Shown here one piece after another: positions 1-7,716 of a stretch of DNA of 34,606 bases (the first letter of the stretch is position 1; the number at the start of each line of letters is the position of its first letter). Made by a program: the position numbers and the translations under genes. The stretch covers positions 1-34,606 of the forward strand of contig JABSRH010000006.1 of assembly GCA_013215175.1 (NCBI GenBank), in the 5' to 3' direction. The notes below the pieces were generated by a model, which saw nothing but the letters and a program-made list of their open reading frames with translations, searched no databases and was not told the origin of the DNA. The stretch comes from Parvularculaceae bacterium. GTDB taxonomy: Bacteria > Pseudomonadota > Alphaproteobacteria > Caulobacterales > Parvularculaceae.

Positions 1-1
1 C

Positions 2-1564
2 GGCGGCACCGTGCCCGAAGCGGCGGACCAGCGTCTCGACGCCGCGACCCGTGCGACCATCATGCTCTCCAAGCTCGGGTTCACTGACTTCGATCAGCCG
101 GTGACGACACTGTCCGGCGGCTGGCGCAAGCGTCTCTCGCTGGCGTGCGCGCTTGCCCATGATCCCGAGGTTCTCCTCCTCGACGAGCCCACGAACCACC
201 TCGATCTCGACACGATCCTGTGGCTGGAAGCGGAGCTGAAACGCCGACGGTCCGCGTTCGTGCTCATAAGCCACGACCGTCGTTTCTTGCAGCACCTCAG
301 CACCGCGCCCGTCTGGCTGGACCGGGGCCCCCCGCGGCACCTTAACAAGGGATTCTCCCACTTCGAGCCTTGGCGGGATCAGGTGCTCGAAGACGAAGAA
401 CTCGCGGCGCACAAGCTAGACCGTAAAATCGTCCGTGAGGAGCATTGGCTGAGATATGGTGTGACCGCCCGTCGTAAGCGGAACGTTCGCCGTCTCGCGC
501 AACTCAACGACTTGCGGCAACAACGCCAAGACCGTCGGGGGCCGCAAGGACAAGTCACCCTCGCCGCTTCCGAGGCTGAAGCCTCAGGCAAGAAAGTCAT
601 CGATGCGGATGGCCTGAGCTTCGCTTACGGTGGCCGCACGATTGTTTCCGACCTGACGTTGAAGCTGAACCGTGGCGATCGCCTCGGCGTCGTGGGACCG
701 AACGGTGCGGGCAAGACCACGCTGCTTAGGCTGTTGCTCGGCCAACTCGAGGCGGCAGACGGCACGGTGCAGCACGGCACGAAGCTCGAAATTGTGGGTC
801 TCGACCAAGAGCGCGTTGGACTCAAAGACAGTACACGCCTCATCGATGCGCTGACGGAAGGCCGTGGCGATCAGATCACTGTGGGCGGCCAACCTCGTCA
901 TGCGCTCTCTTATCTCAAGGATTTCTTGTTCACGCCGGAACAAACCCGGCAACCCATCGGCGCGCTTTCGGGTGGTGAGCGAGGCCGCCTGGCCCTGGCC
1001 ATCGCGTTGGCCAAGCCATCAAACCTTCTGGTGCTCGACGAGCCGACCAACGATCTCGACCTTGAAACGTTGGACGTGCTGGAGGAGACCTTAGCCAACT
1101 ATCAGGGTACGTTGATGTTGGTCAGCCACGACCGAGACTTCCTTGATCGGGTGGTCACCAGTGTGCTGACGCCTGTCCCGGAAGAAGGTCAAGGCAAGTG
1201 GCGGGAATATCCCGGCGGCTATGCCGACATGGCGGAACAGCGCGCCGACGCTCTGCGAGCCCGGCAAGCCGAAACAAAGAAGTCCTCGCCGAAGATCTCA
1301 TCAAGCCCGAGCTCGAAAAAGTCTTCGAAGAAGCTCAGCTACAAAGACAAACACGCGCTGGAAACCCTTCCTGCACGGATGGAACAGCTGGAAGCCGCCA
1401 TCGCCAAGCATGAAAGCACCCTCGCCGACCCCAACCTCTTCACGCAGGACCCCAACGGTTTCCAACGCGCGCAAGAAGGCTTGACCGAGGCCCAGACGGC
1501 CCTGGAAGCGGCTGAAGAACAATGGCTTGAATTGGAGATGAAGCGAGAAGAGCTAGAGGGTTAG
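2..1564 (+). CDS. uup: ABC-F ATPase, Uup-like (5' end cut by window)
   Basis: This is a soluble tandem-ATPase of the ABC-F class, which acts on ribosomes or in DNA-repair-linked processes rather than in transport. The frame is open to the window edge, so the first Walker A and the true start lie outside. Counting residues from the GTG at 11, the first-domain signature LSGG is at about 34-37 and its Walker B DEPTNHLDL at about 58-66. The second domain has Walker A GPNGAGKT at about 229-236, LSGGERG near 319, then DEPTNDLDL. The linker between domains (EEHWLRYGVTARRKRN) is the Uup-type arm. After the second ATPase comes a Ser/Lys-rich linker and a C-terminal coiled coil of about 70 residues, the Uup DNA-binding type tail. 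No membrane segments are visible. The stop overlaps the convergent GST gene by 4 bp. Confidence 0.9.
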   Translation, partial: GGTVPEAADQRLDAATRATIMLSKLGFTDFDQPVTTLSGGWRKRLSLACALAHDPEVLLLDEPTNHLDLDTILWLEAELKRRRSAFVLISHDRRFLQHLSTAPVWLDRGPPRHLNKGFSHFEPWRDQVLEDEELAAHKLDRKIVREEHWLRYGVTARRKRNVRRLAQLNDLRQQRQDRRGPQGQVTLAASEAEASGKKVIDADGLSFAYGGRTIVSDLTLKLNRGDRLGVVGPNGAGKTTLLRLLLGQLEAADGTVQHGTKLEIVGLDQERVGLKDSTRLIDALTEGRGDQITVGGQPRHALSYLKDFLFTPEQTRQPIGALSGGERGRLALAIALAKPSNLLVLDEPTNDLDLETLDVLEETLANYQGTLMLVSHDRDFLDRVVTSVLTPVPEEGQGKWREYPGGYADMAEQRADALRARQAETKKSSPKISSSPSSKKSSKKLSYKDKHALETLPARMEQLEAAIAKHESTLADPNLFTQDPNGFQRAQEGLTEAQTALEAAEEQWLELEMKREELEG

Positions 1565-2226
1565 GCGCCCGCGCCGTCCTCAACGCCGAACACAAACTCT
1601 TCCTGAGTATCGTTCCAAAGCGGATATTTCTTCATGCTACGGACAAAAACATCCGAAGCGAGATGCCCCGCTAGCCAAGCCAGTAAAGCCGGCCAAGGTT
1701 GCGCCTCGAACCAATCCACATCTGGAATACGGAACTGCCGCACAAAGGGAAAAATCGCATAATCCGCAAAGCCCGGCTGCTCGCCAGCAAGATGAGGCTG
1801 CTGTTCTAGCACCGCGTTCAGCTCTCGCAGAAACGAAGCACCGCTCTCGCGATGCAACAAGGGATCCACATCCTGATACCGGTTGGGATATTTGTACCGG
1901 TCCAGATCTCGCTTAAAGGGCCCGTCATTGCGCGCGACAAGTTCATGATGCGCGCCCTTGATCCACGCTGGCTCCTTGGCCCAGGCCATGACGTCGAGGC
2001 TTTCGTCGATCACCTGGCCATTATTCAGCACCAAGACGGGCACGGTGCCCTTAGGCGAAGCTTCCAACATCGGCGCCGGCTTGTCCCGCAGGACCAGCTC
2101 TCTTAGGCGGACAGGCTTCTCCGCTAATACCAAACTCATCCGTGCTCGCATAGCATAGGGGCAACGCCGGAACGAATAGAGGACCGGTAGATCCTCTGGC
2201 AGCTCTCTTGGCGCGTCAGCGGCCAA
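1561..2226 (-). CDS. Glutathione S-transferase-like protein with Cys active site
   Basis: The 221-residue protein has a thioredoxin-fold N-terminal domain opening with VLYSFRRCPYAMRARMSL, followed by an all-helical GST C-terminal domain. Cys22 in RRCPY sits where omega- and related GSTs carry a catalytic cysteine, so glutathione-dependent thiol transfer or reduction is more likely than classical conjugation; the substrate is unknown. The open frame extends upstream to 2310, but that would place 28 extra residues inside trhO. I chose the TTG at 2226 because a GGGGAG ribosome binding site lies just upstream and the thioredoxin fold follows at once. This start overlaps the trhO stop by 11 bp, so the pair is probably translationally coupled. 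The gene is convergent with uup. Confidence 0.85.
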   Translation of the reverse strand: MAADAPRELPEDLPVLYSFRRCPYAMRARMSLVLAEKPVRLRELVLRDKPAPMLEASPKGTVPVLVLNNGQVIDESLDVMAWAKEPAWIKGAHHELVARNDGPFKRDLDRYKYPNRYQDVDPLLHRESGASFLRELNAVLEQQPHLAGEQPGFADYAIFPFVRQFRIPDVDWFEAQPWPALLAWLAGHLASDVFVRSMKKYPLWNDTQEEFVFGVEDGAGA

Positions 2227-3124
2227 GATGCTTCTCCCCGCGTTCAGCCGCCAGTGCCATCTGCTTGCTACGCTCAGCGAAGCGCTCGCGCTCTTCAGCA
2301 CTGAATTCATCTATACACTGAGGACATGACACGCCCGGCACATAAGCGATGTGCGCCTTCATCGCCTCATCAATAGGGCGACGACAGGCAAAGCACTGGT
2401 CATAGGTGCCCGGCTCAAGGCCGTGCCGCACGGAGACGCGACCGTCGAAGACGAAGCACTCGCCCTCCCAACGGCTCTCCGCCTTATCCACCTCTTCGAG
2501 GTACTTCAGGATGCCGCCTTGGAGGTGCACAACGTCATCCACACCTTGAGACAGGACGTACGAGGTCGCCTTCTCACAGCGGATACCGCCGGTGCAGAAC
2601 ATCGCGATTTTCTTGTCCGGATTCTCCGCACGGAATTGGTCGAACCAGGCGGGAAACTCTCGAAAAGAATCCGTCCTCGGATTGATCGCACCCTCAAAGG
2701 TGCCAATGCCAACCTCGTAATCGTTCCGTGTATCGATGACCAAGGTATCGGGATCAGCCAAAACCTCGTTCCAAGCCTTCGGCGTCACATACCGCCCCAC
2801 CTGCGCGTTGGGGTCGATACCCTCGACACCCATGGTGACGATTTCCTTCTTCAGCCGCACCTTCGTGCGTAAGAACGGCTGCTTCGGGGCTGCGCTGAAC
2901 TTCACCTCAAAGGCAGGCGCACCCGGCAGGTGGCGCAAAGCCGACAGCGCTGCTTCCACCCCGGCCTGCGGCCCGGCAATGGTGCCGTTGAAACCTTCAT
3001 CAGCAAGGAGGATTGTGCCGCAGACCTCATTGTCCGTCAGCACGGCAAGCAACGGCTCCCGATGGCGCTCAGGCGTCTCGAGGCGGAAGAAATTGTAGAA
3101 GGCGGCAACAGTAAACTCGGTCAC
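2216..3124 (-). CDS. trhO: tRNA uridine(34) hydroxylase (rhodanese family, YceA/TrhO)
   Basis: TrhO proteins hydroxylate U34 in the anticodon of certain tRNAs in an oxygen-dependent step toward 5-(carboxy)methoxyuridine. The 302-residue product has the usual layout: an N-terminal alpha/beta domain (about 1-95), a rhodanese domain (about 120-220) and a cysteine-containing C-terminal tail. The rhodanese active loop reads CTGGIRC with the first Cys at residue 177 and the second at 183. The tail carries two Cys pairs (FACRRP and SCPQC) that may bind metal. The start is a GTG with no strong ribosome binding site, but the N-terminus (TEFTVAAFYNFFRL) is at the expected place for the family. It lies upstream of and overlaps the GST gene. 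Confidence 0.92.
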   Translation of the reverse strand: MTEFTVAAFYNFFRLETPERHREPLLAVLTDNEVCGTILLADEGFNGTIAGPQAGVEAALSALRHLPGAPAFEVKFSAAPKQPFLRTKVRLKKEIVTMGVEGIDPNAQVGRYVTPKAWNEVLADPDTLVIDTRNDYEVGIGTFEGAINPRTDSFREFPAWFDQFRAENPDKKIAMFCTGGIRCEKATSYVLSQGVDDVVHLQGGILKYLEEVDKAESRWEGECFVFDGRVSVRHGLEPGTYDQCFACRRPIDEAMKAHIAYVPGVSCPQCIDEFSAEERERFAERSKQMALAAERGEKHLGR

Positions 3125-3183
3125 GGCGGCCAGATATCACAGCAGGCAGGGCCGGGTCCAGAACCCCGCCCCGCCGTCGTGAG

Positions 3184-4170
3184 CTAGCGCAACTCCTCGA
3201 GCAGACCGAAACTTCGCGCCGCGACCACGGGATCGAAGATCTCCACATATTCGGTGATTTGACCGTCTGCATTGAACCGGAAGGTCGAGAAGTACTGGTT
3301 CTGATAGACGCCTGCACCGTCCGGAAGAACCAGCTCACCGCGATAGCGCACAAAAACGATGTTTGGGTCTTCTAGAGCCATCAGCTGCTCGATGGGGAAG
3401 CGCATGCTGTCGAACCGATCCGGCACGGGAGACCAATAGGCCAATAGCGCTTCCTTTCCGCGCGCACCGCTGGGAAAGACACCACCCGTATACGGATTGT
3501 TCTGCATCGCATCCTCAGCGAATAGTTCGACCATGCCGTCGATGTTCCCACTTTCGAGAAGACCAAAGAAGCGGCGGACGCTGGCCTTGTTCCGTTCAGC
3601 GACAACCAGGGTATGCCCGGGGACAGCTTTGGTGCCGGCAGCCTCGAGGACAGGACCAAAGATCTCACGAGATCCCGTTTCATCCTCGAGTGTGTACGTC
3701 ATGGCGGTGATCTGCCAATCCGAAGCTCTCTTCCGGAGCGAAAAATCGTACCGCCCTGAGACTTGCCAAAACGAAGCACCGAACCAGTGCAACGCCACAA
3801 CATCGGCGGTGGCGGTCGCCTCGGCACTTTCGATTTGCACACGAATGTTGGACAGGTCATGTCGTGTGCGATCAAAGCCCGGCAAGACGGCGGCCCACTC
3901 GCCCATCAAAGCCAGAGGCGTCGTCGAAGTAGCGGCCTGCCCGTTGAGCGATGAGTAATCGAGCACGAACTCCTCAGCAAAGAGCCTCGACAGCGCATCA
4001 AACTCGCGCCGATCCGCGAGGTTGGCCACGGCCTCCACAACAGTCGCGACGGCTGCCTCATCTGGCGTTGACTGCTGAACATCAGGCTTAGTCATGGAGG
4101 TCTCTGCAGTGTCGCAAGCGGTGAGAAGGCTGAGGGCGAATAAGGCTGTAAAGATCGATTTGATCTGCAT
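3184..4170 (-). CDS. Lipoprotein with two SnoaL/NTF2-like domains
   Basis: The 328-residue product starts with a lipoprotein signal peptide: a short basic/hydrophobic stretch and the lipobox LLTAC, with the lipidated Cys at 19. Two regions then look like separate NTF2/SnoaL-like cone domains. The first (about 36-175) has the typical start AVATVVEAVANLADRREFDAL and a late QITAMTY strand. The second (about 192-325) has NKASVRRFFGLLESGNIDGM, then FRFNADGQITEYVEIFDP. Such domains bind small hydrophobic molecules or act as simple isomerases or hydrolases; no specific activity can be assigned. The gene starts 5 bp after the stop of the upstream alpha/beta hydrolase, and an AGGAG/AAGGGG ribosome binding site overlaps that stop. 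The two are therefore one coupled operon. Confidence 0.8.
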   Translation of the reverse strand: MQIKSIFTALFALSLLTACDTAETSMTKPDVQQSTPDEAAVATVVEAVANLADRREFDALSRLFAEEFVLDYSSLNGQAATSTTPLALMGEWAAVLPGFDRTRHDLSNIRVQIESAEATATADVVALHWFGASFWQVSGRYDFSLRKRASDWQITAMTYTLEDETGSREIFGPVLEAAGTKAVPGHTLVVAERNKASVRRFFGLLESGNIDGMVELFAEDAMQNNPYTGGVFPSGARGKEALLAYWSPVPDRFDSMRFPIEQLMALEDPNIVFVRYRGELVLPDGAGVYQNQYFSTFRFNADGQITEYVEIFDPVVAARSFGLLEELR

Positions 4171-4175
4171 ACCCC

Positions 4176-5114
4176 TTACTCCTGAAAGAAATCGGCTACG
4201 GCATCGGCAGAAGACTGCACGACATCGGCACGGTCGTAGAAATCGAATTGATTGATATCGTCGGCCAACCAGAGCTTTTGCAGCGGGGCACCTGTGCTCT
4301 GCTCATAGGCTTCCGCGCCGGCGGGCAAAGCCATGCCCGCTGAGCCCACGAGGAAGACCGGTTTGGTCAACCGTTTGGCCGACACTTGACCATTGTAGGT
4401 CAACCAAGGCTTCCAAGACAGTACACTGAATTTATTATCATAGGCATTGATGAGCCCACGATTGTCTTCGGTGTAGTAAGGCGCCTGGAACATCGGCGCT
4501 GTGTCATCTGTTGTGCTCGCGGCTGTGAGAACAGGAACACTCGCCGATCCCGCCGCCACTTGGCTGGCCGCGATCAGCTCATTGACGCCTTCAAGCCCCC
4601 CATAAATCGACACCGCCATCGGCAAGTCGTGAAGCCAAGGCGCCACCAGCGCTAGCTTTGCGAGGCCAGCATGATCGGCAACCGCCTCAGCCATGTAGCC
4701 GGACGATGCACAGATACCGAGGCCGAACAAACGCTCCGCATCAACACCTTTCTGTTGCGCGAGGAAGTCCACCGCAGCGTGAATGTCCGCCGTCTTCAAG
4801 GCAGGGTCCTCAACATAGCGTCGGTCTCCGTCGCTCTCGCCCCAGCCGGTGAAATCGAAGCTCAGCGCAATCATCCCGCGTACGGCCAATTCCCGCGCGT
4901 AGGTGCCAGCCATCTGCTCTTTCACTGTGGTCCAAGCGCCCGTGACGACGGCAGCTGGCAGTCGATTACCGCCGCGCAAGATCTTGGCCCAGCGTGAGCG
5001 CGCAGGTTTATACAGTGTACCCCGTAGAGTGACGCCTGCACTCTGGAACGAGACGGCCTCGCTCTCGACACTATCCGGGGTGGCGGTGTTCTGCAGGTTG
5101 ATCAGCTTTGCCAT
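4176..5114 (-). CDS. Alpha/beta hydrolase (dienelactone-hydrolase-like)
   Basis: The 312-residue protein has an alpha/beta-hydrolase fold. AVVTGAWTTVKEQMAGTYA and ALSFDFTGWGESDG give the oxyanion and beta-strand region, and the nucleophile elbow reads LGICASSGY. Cys135 sits at the usual serine position of GxSxG, as in dienelactone-hydrolase-like enzymes; Ser137 or Ser138 are alternatives. The substrate is unknown. There is no signal peptide, so it is probably cytosolic. A strong AAGGAG ribosome binding site lies 6 nt before the ATG. It is the first gene of the two-gene unit with the SnoaL lipoprotein and is divergent from a LysR regulator, which may control it. Confidence 0.82.
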   Translation of the reverse strand: MAKLINLQNTATPDSVESEAVSFQSAGVTLRGTLYKPARSRWAKILRGGNRLPAAVVTGAWTTVKEQMAGTYARELAVRGMIALSFDFTGWGESDGDRRYVEDPALKTADIHAAVDFLAQQKGVDAERLFGLGICASSGYMAEAVADHAGLAKLALVAPWLHDLPMAVSIYGGLEGVNELIAASQVAAGSASVPVLTAASTTDDTAPMFQAPYYTEDNRGLINAYDNKFSVLSWKPWLTYNGQVSAKRLTKPVFLVGSAGMALPAGAEAYEQSTGAPLQKLWLADDINQFDFYDRADVVQSSADAVADFFQE

Positions 5115-5205
5115 GGAAAACTCCTTCGCTGAGGAGCACCTAATCGAAGCGCCTGATCACATTAATGGGTGCATTTTTCATCTTATTCCTGTATGATATC
5201 GAATA
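5115..5205. promoter_or_regulatory. Divergent hydrolase/lysR promoter region
   Basis: This 91-bp gap separates two divergent genes. On the plus strand a TATGAT -10-like hexamer (5192-5197) ends 8 nt before the lysR ATG. It lies inside an imperfect dyad with ATTC at 5185-5188 and GAAT at 5201-5204, 12 nt apart. LysR-type proteins commonly bind such dyads (T-N11-A type), often repressing their own gene. No clear -35 element is seen for either gene, so this is a candidate control region rather than a mapped promoter. Confidence 0.4.
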
Positions 5206-6114
5206 ATGCGCCTTCCTCTGTCCACGCTGGAGATCTTTGAAGCCATTGCTCACCACGGCTCGTTCAAGGCGGCTGCTGATGCGCTTGGGGTTCAGGCTTC
5301 GACGGTGAGCCATCAGCTCAAAGCCCTCGAACATCAGATGGGCGTTGCGCTTGTGGCCAGGACCACGCGGTCCGTTTCCCTCACCGAAGCAGGGGAGTTG
5401 CTCTTTCGAGGTTGTCATCCGGCGTTCGATCAAATTCGTGCAGCGCTTCAGGCAGCCCGTGACGCAGGTCGAAGCCAACGCGGCACGCTCCGCCTCACCA
5501 TGCCAGGCTTTGCCTACGACATGTTCGTGGCGGATAAACTTGCCGCTTTCCGAGAGGCTTATCCCGATGTTGAGCTCGAGATCAGCATCGACGAGACCAT
5601 GGTGGATCTGTTCGAGAACGGCTTTCATGCAGGCATTCGCCTGGGTGAACGCCTCGATCCCGATATGATTGCGATACGGATCAGTCCTCCCCTCAGCCTC
5701 GCGGTGGTGGCTAGCCCCGACTACCTTGATCGCTACAGTGCCCCCACAGCGCCGCAAGACTTGGTGCACCACGAGTGTATTCGCTATCGCTTCGGGCGCC
5801 TACGGACATTCGCACCGTGGGAGTTTGTTGGCAAGGATGGCACCTATTCGGTGGCGGTGAGCGGCAAGCTCATCGTCAACACCCTGCCCTCGCTATTCAC
5901 CGCTGTCGCTGACGGCCTCGGTCTGGGCTTCACCTTCGCCGACTATCGCCCAAAAGGGCTCGCGTCCGAGGTCATACCGCTCCTGCAAGAGCACACACGG
6001 CCCATTGCCGGCGCCTATCTCTACTACCCGCGAGAGTACAAATCGCGGGAGCTTCTGCGCTTGTTCATCGATTTTCTTGTTGAGCCCATGGGATCAGCTG
6101 GCCTGGACAATTGA
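5206..6114 (+). CDS. LysR-family transcriptional regulator
   Basis: The 302-residue protein has the standard LysR layout. An N-terminal winged helix-turn-helix (residues about 4-65; LSTLEIFEAIAHHGSFKAAA, then STVSHQLKALEHQMG and RTTRSVSLTEAG) precedes a substrate-binding domain from about 90 that ends near 296. The N-terminal wording resembles the GcvA-type subgroup, and the effector domain resembles CrgA/GcvA-like regulators. The inducer is unknown. It is divergently placed from the hydrolase-lipoprotein pair, the usual arrangement for a LysR target. No ribosome binding site precedes the ATG; a -10-like box 8 nt upstream suggests a possibly leaderless mRNA. Confidence 0.9.
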   Translation: MRLPLSTLEIFEAIAHHGSFKAAADALGVQASTVSHQLKALEHQMGVALVARTTRSVSLTEAGELLFRGCHPAFDQIRAALQAARDAGRSQRGTLRLTMPGFAYDMFVADKLAAFREAYPDVELEISIDETMVDLFENGFHAGIRLGERLDPDMIAIRISPPLSLAVVASPDYLDRYSAPTAPQDLVHHECIRYRFGRLRTFAPWEFVGKDGTYSVAVSGKLIVNTLPSLFTAVADGLGLGFTFADYRPKGLASEVIPLLQEHTRPIAGAYLYYPREYKSRELLRLFIDFLVEPMGSAGLDN

Positions 6115-6172
6115 CAACCGGCGCGATGCCTCATCCAGTCGGGCCCGTAATGCGTGGAGTTGGGGTCTAGTT

Positions 6173-7582
6173 ATGTGGAAGATTTTGAAGTTCGGGCTGT
6201 TCGGCTGGCTCGTTTTGAGTGTCCTCACCCTGCCTCTCTACTGGCCCTTCATCCGCATGTTCTGGGTGTTCCTGCCGATGATCGAGGCCCCAGACTACGA
6301 ACCACCCACGAGTGTGGTGGAAGCACGGATGCAGGACGTCGACTACCTCGGCAAGCTGACGCAATACGATCGCTCCTTCACGTTTGGCGAGGCCGTGACT
6401 TTTGCGGCCAAGCTCGATGCCGCGAACGAGCGGGCCTCCAGCCTGACAGACGCAGAATTCTACCTCGCACTGGCTGAGGCCGTGGCTGTGGCGGATAATG
6501 GGCACACCAACTTGAGTTACCGCCCTCAGTACACCGAATTTAGCACCATCGGCGCGCGGCTCTACGAGTTCAGCGACGGCACGTACATTCTTCGCGCGGC
6601 GGCCGACAAGGCAGCAACGCTTGGCCACCGGGTTGTTGAGGTGGAAGGCGTGCCGGTCGAAGAGCTACGGCCTTCCCTGTACAAGTATAAGGGCGGCAAC
6701 GAGACTTGGCGCAAATTGTACAGCACACTGCTGATTGAATCGCCGGACCTACTGTCTGCAGCCGGGCATGCAGCCTCCTCTGAGGCAATCGAGCTTACGC
6801 TCGAAGCACCGGACGGTACCATCGAGACGGTATCGTTCGATGCCCTACCCCCAGACGAAACCGTCAAGCAGCCCTGGCGCGCCGCGTGGTATACGATCAA
6901 TCCTGATACCCAGAACCCAATCTATGAAGGCTGGTCGCACGTCCTAGACGACGGCGGAGTCGCTCTGCCGGCCTACCTCACCAAGATTGGCGCAACGCTT
7001 TCCTACGTCATGGAGGGCAATGGCCTTTACATAAGAGCTCTGCCCGGTTTCTCCGCAGGCGAACAGTCCATTCCTGCCGCGTACAAAGAGATGCTTACTG
7101 AGCACGAGGACGGCAGCTTGGACTACCTCGTCCTCGACTTTCGCCTGCATGATGGCGGCGACTACACCAAGTCGATGAAGTTCGCGAAGACAGCGCCGAA
7201 CAAGGTGAAAGAGGATGGCCACATCTATATCATCACCGGCCCCAACACGTTCTCTGCAGGGATTGTGACCGTCGCTATGCTGAAATACTACGCCGGTGAC
7301 CGCGGCATGATCATCGGCGAGCAAATGGGCGACCGAGAGAAGTTTTGGGCCGAACGCGGCGGCGACTTCCGACTGCCAAATTCCGCATACTACGTAAACT
7401 ACGCCACTGGTTATCACGATTGGGAAAAGGGCTGCAAAGGCGAACCCTACTGCTACACCATGAACGAGATGTACGAAGTCCCCGCCGGGTCTCTCTCACC
7501 GACGGTGCCTCTACCCCTCGACTTCGAAAGCTACCGCCGCGGCGAAGACGTGGTCATGGACTGGATAGCGGCACGGCATTGA
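6173..7582 (+). CDS. Membrane-anchored S41-type peptidase-like protein
   Basis: The open frame begins at 6005 inside lysR, but the ATG at 6173 follows a GGAG/TGGGG stretch and starts a classic membrane anchor (about residues 5-35, two closely spaced hydrophobic stretches), so I use it (469 aa). The body contains EFYLALAEAVAVADNGHTNLSY, typical of the N-terminal part of S41/tricorn-core-like peptidases. Later DYLVLDFRLHDGGD precedes the nucleophile-type motif TFSAG with Ser361, then GMIIGEQMGD. These match the C-terminal-processing-peptidase fold, so a periplasm-facing serine hydrolase is likely, though no clear PDZ domain is seen. It lies downstream of and codirectional with lysR with a 58-bp gap. 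The substrate is unknown. Confidence 0.75.
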   Translation: MWKILKFGLFGWLVLSVLTLPLYWPFIRMFWVFLPMIEAPDYEPPTSVVEARMQDVDYLGKLTQYDRSFTFGEAVTFAAKLDAANERASSLTDAEFYLALAEAVAVADNGHTNLSYRPQYTEFSTIGARLYEFSDGTYILRAAADKAATLGHRVVEVEGVPVEELRPSLYKYKGGNETWRKLYSTLLIESPDLLSAAGHAASSEAIELTLEAPDGTIETVSFDALPPDETVKQPWRAAWYTINPDTQNPIYEGWSHVLDDGGVALPAYLTKIGATLSYVMEGNGLYIRALPGFSAGEQSIPAAYKEMLTEHEDGSLDYLVLDFRLHDGGDYTKSMKFAKTAPNKVKEDGHIYIITGPNTFSAGIVTVAMLKYYAGDRGMIIGEQMGDREKFWAERGGDFRLPNSAYYVNYATGYHDWEKGCKGEPYCYTMNEMYEVPAGSLSPTVPLPLDFESYRRGEDVVMDWIAARH

Positions 7583-7641
7583 CAATATATCAGCAAGGCT
7601 AGTCGGTCCGCCAACAGCCCAGCGGATCTCGCAAATCGTCA

Positions 7642-7665
7642 TGTTGGCGGCAGACGCCACCAACA
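7642..7665. terminator. Hairpin between convergent genes
   Basis: A 10-bp inverted repeat (TGTTGGCGGC and GCCACCAACA, one mismatch) flanks a 4-nt loop in the 134-bp gap between two convergent genes. The following ATATTTG is only weakly T-rich. The position suits a shared bidirectional terminator; the lack of a good T-run keeps confidence moderate. Confidence 0.5.
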
Positions 7666-7716
7666 ATATTTGTCCCCATGCATTGGTATACTGAGGGTTC
7701 CGTTCAATAAGCCGCG

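Noticed and set aside
6005-6172. 56-residue N-terminal extension of the S41-like protein
   Set aside because: It overlaps lysR in another frame, is rich in Ser/Arg without a fold, and the ATG at 6173 starts a membrane anchor.
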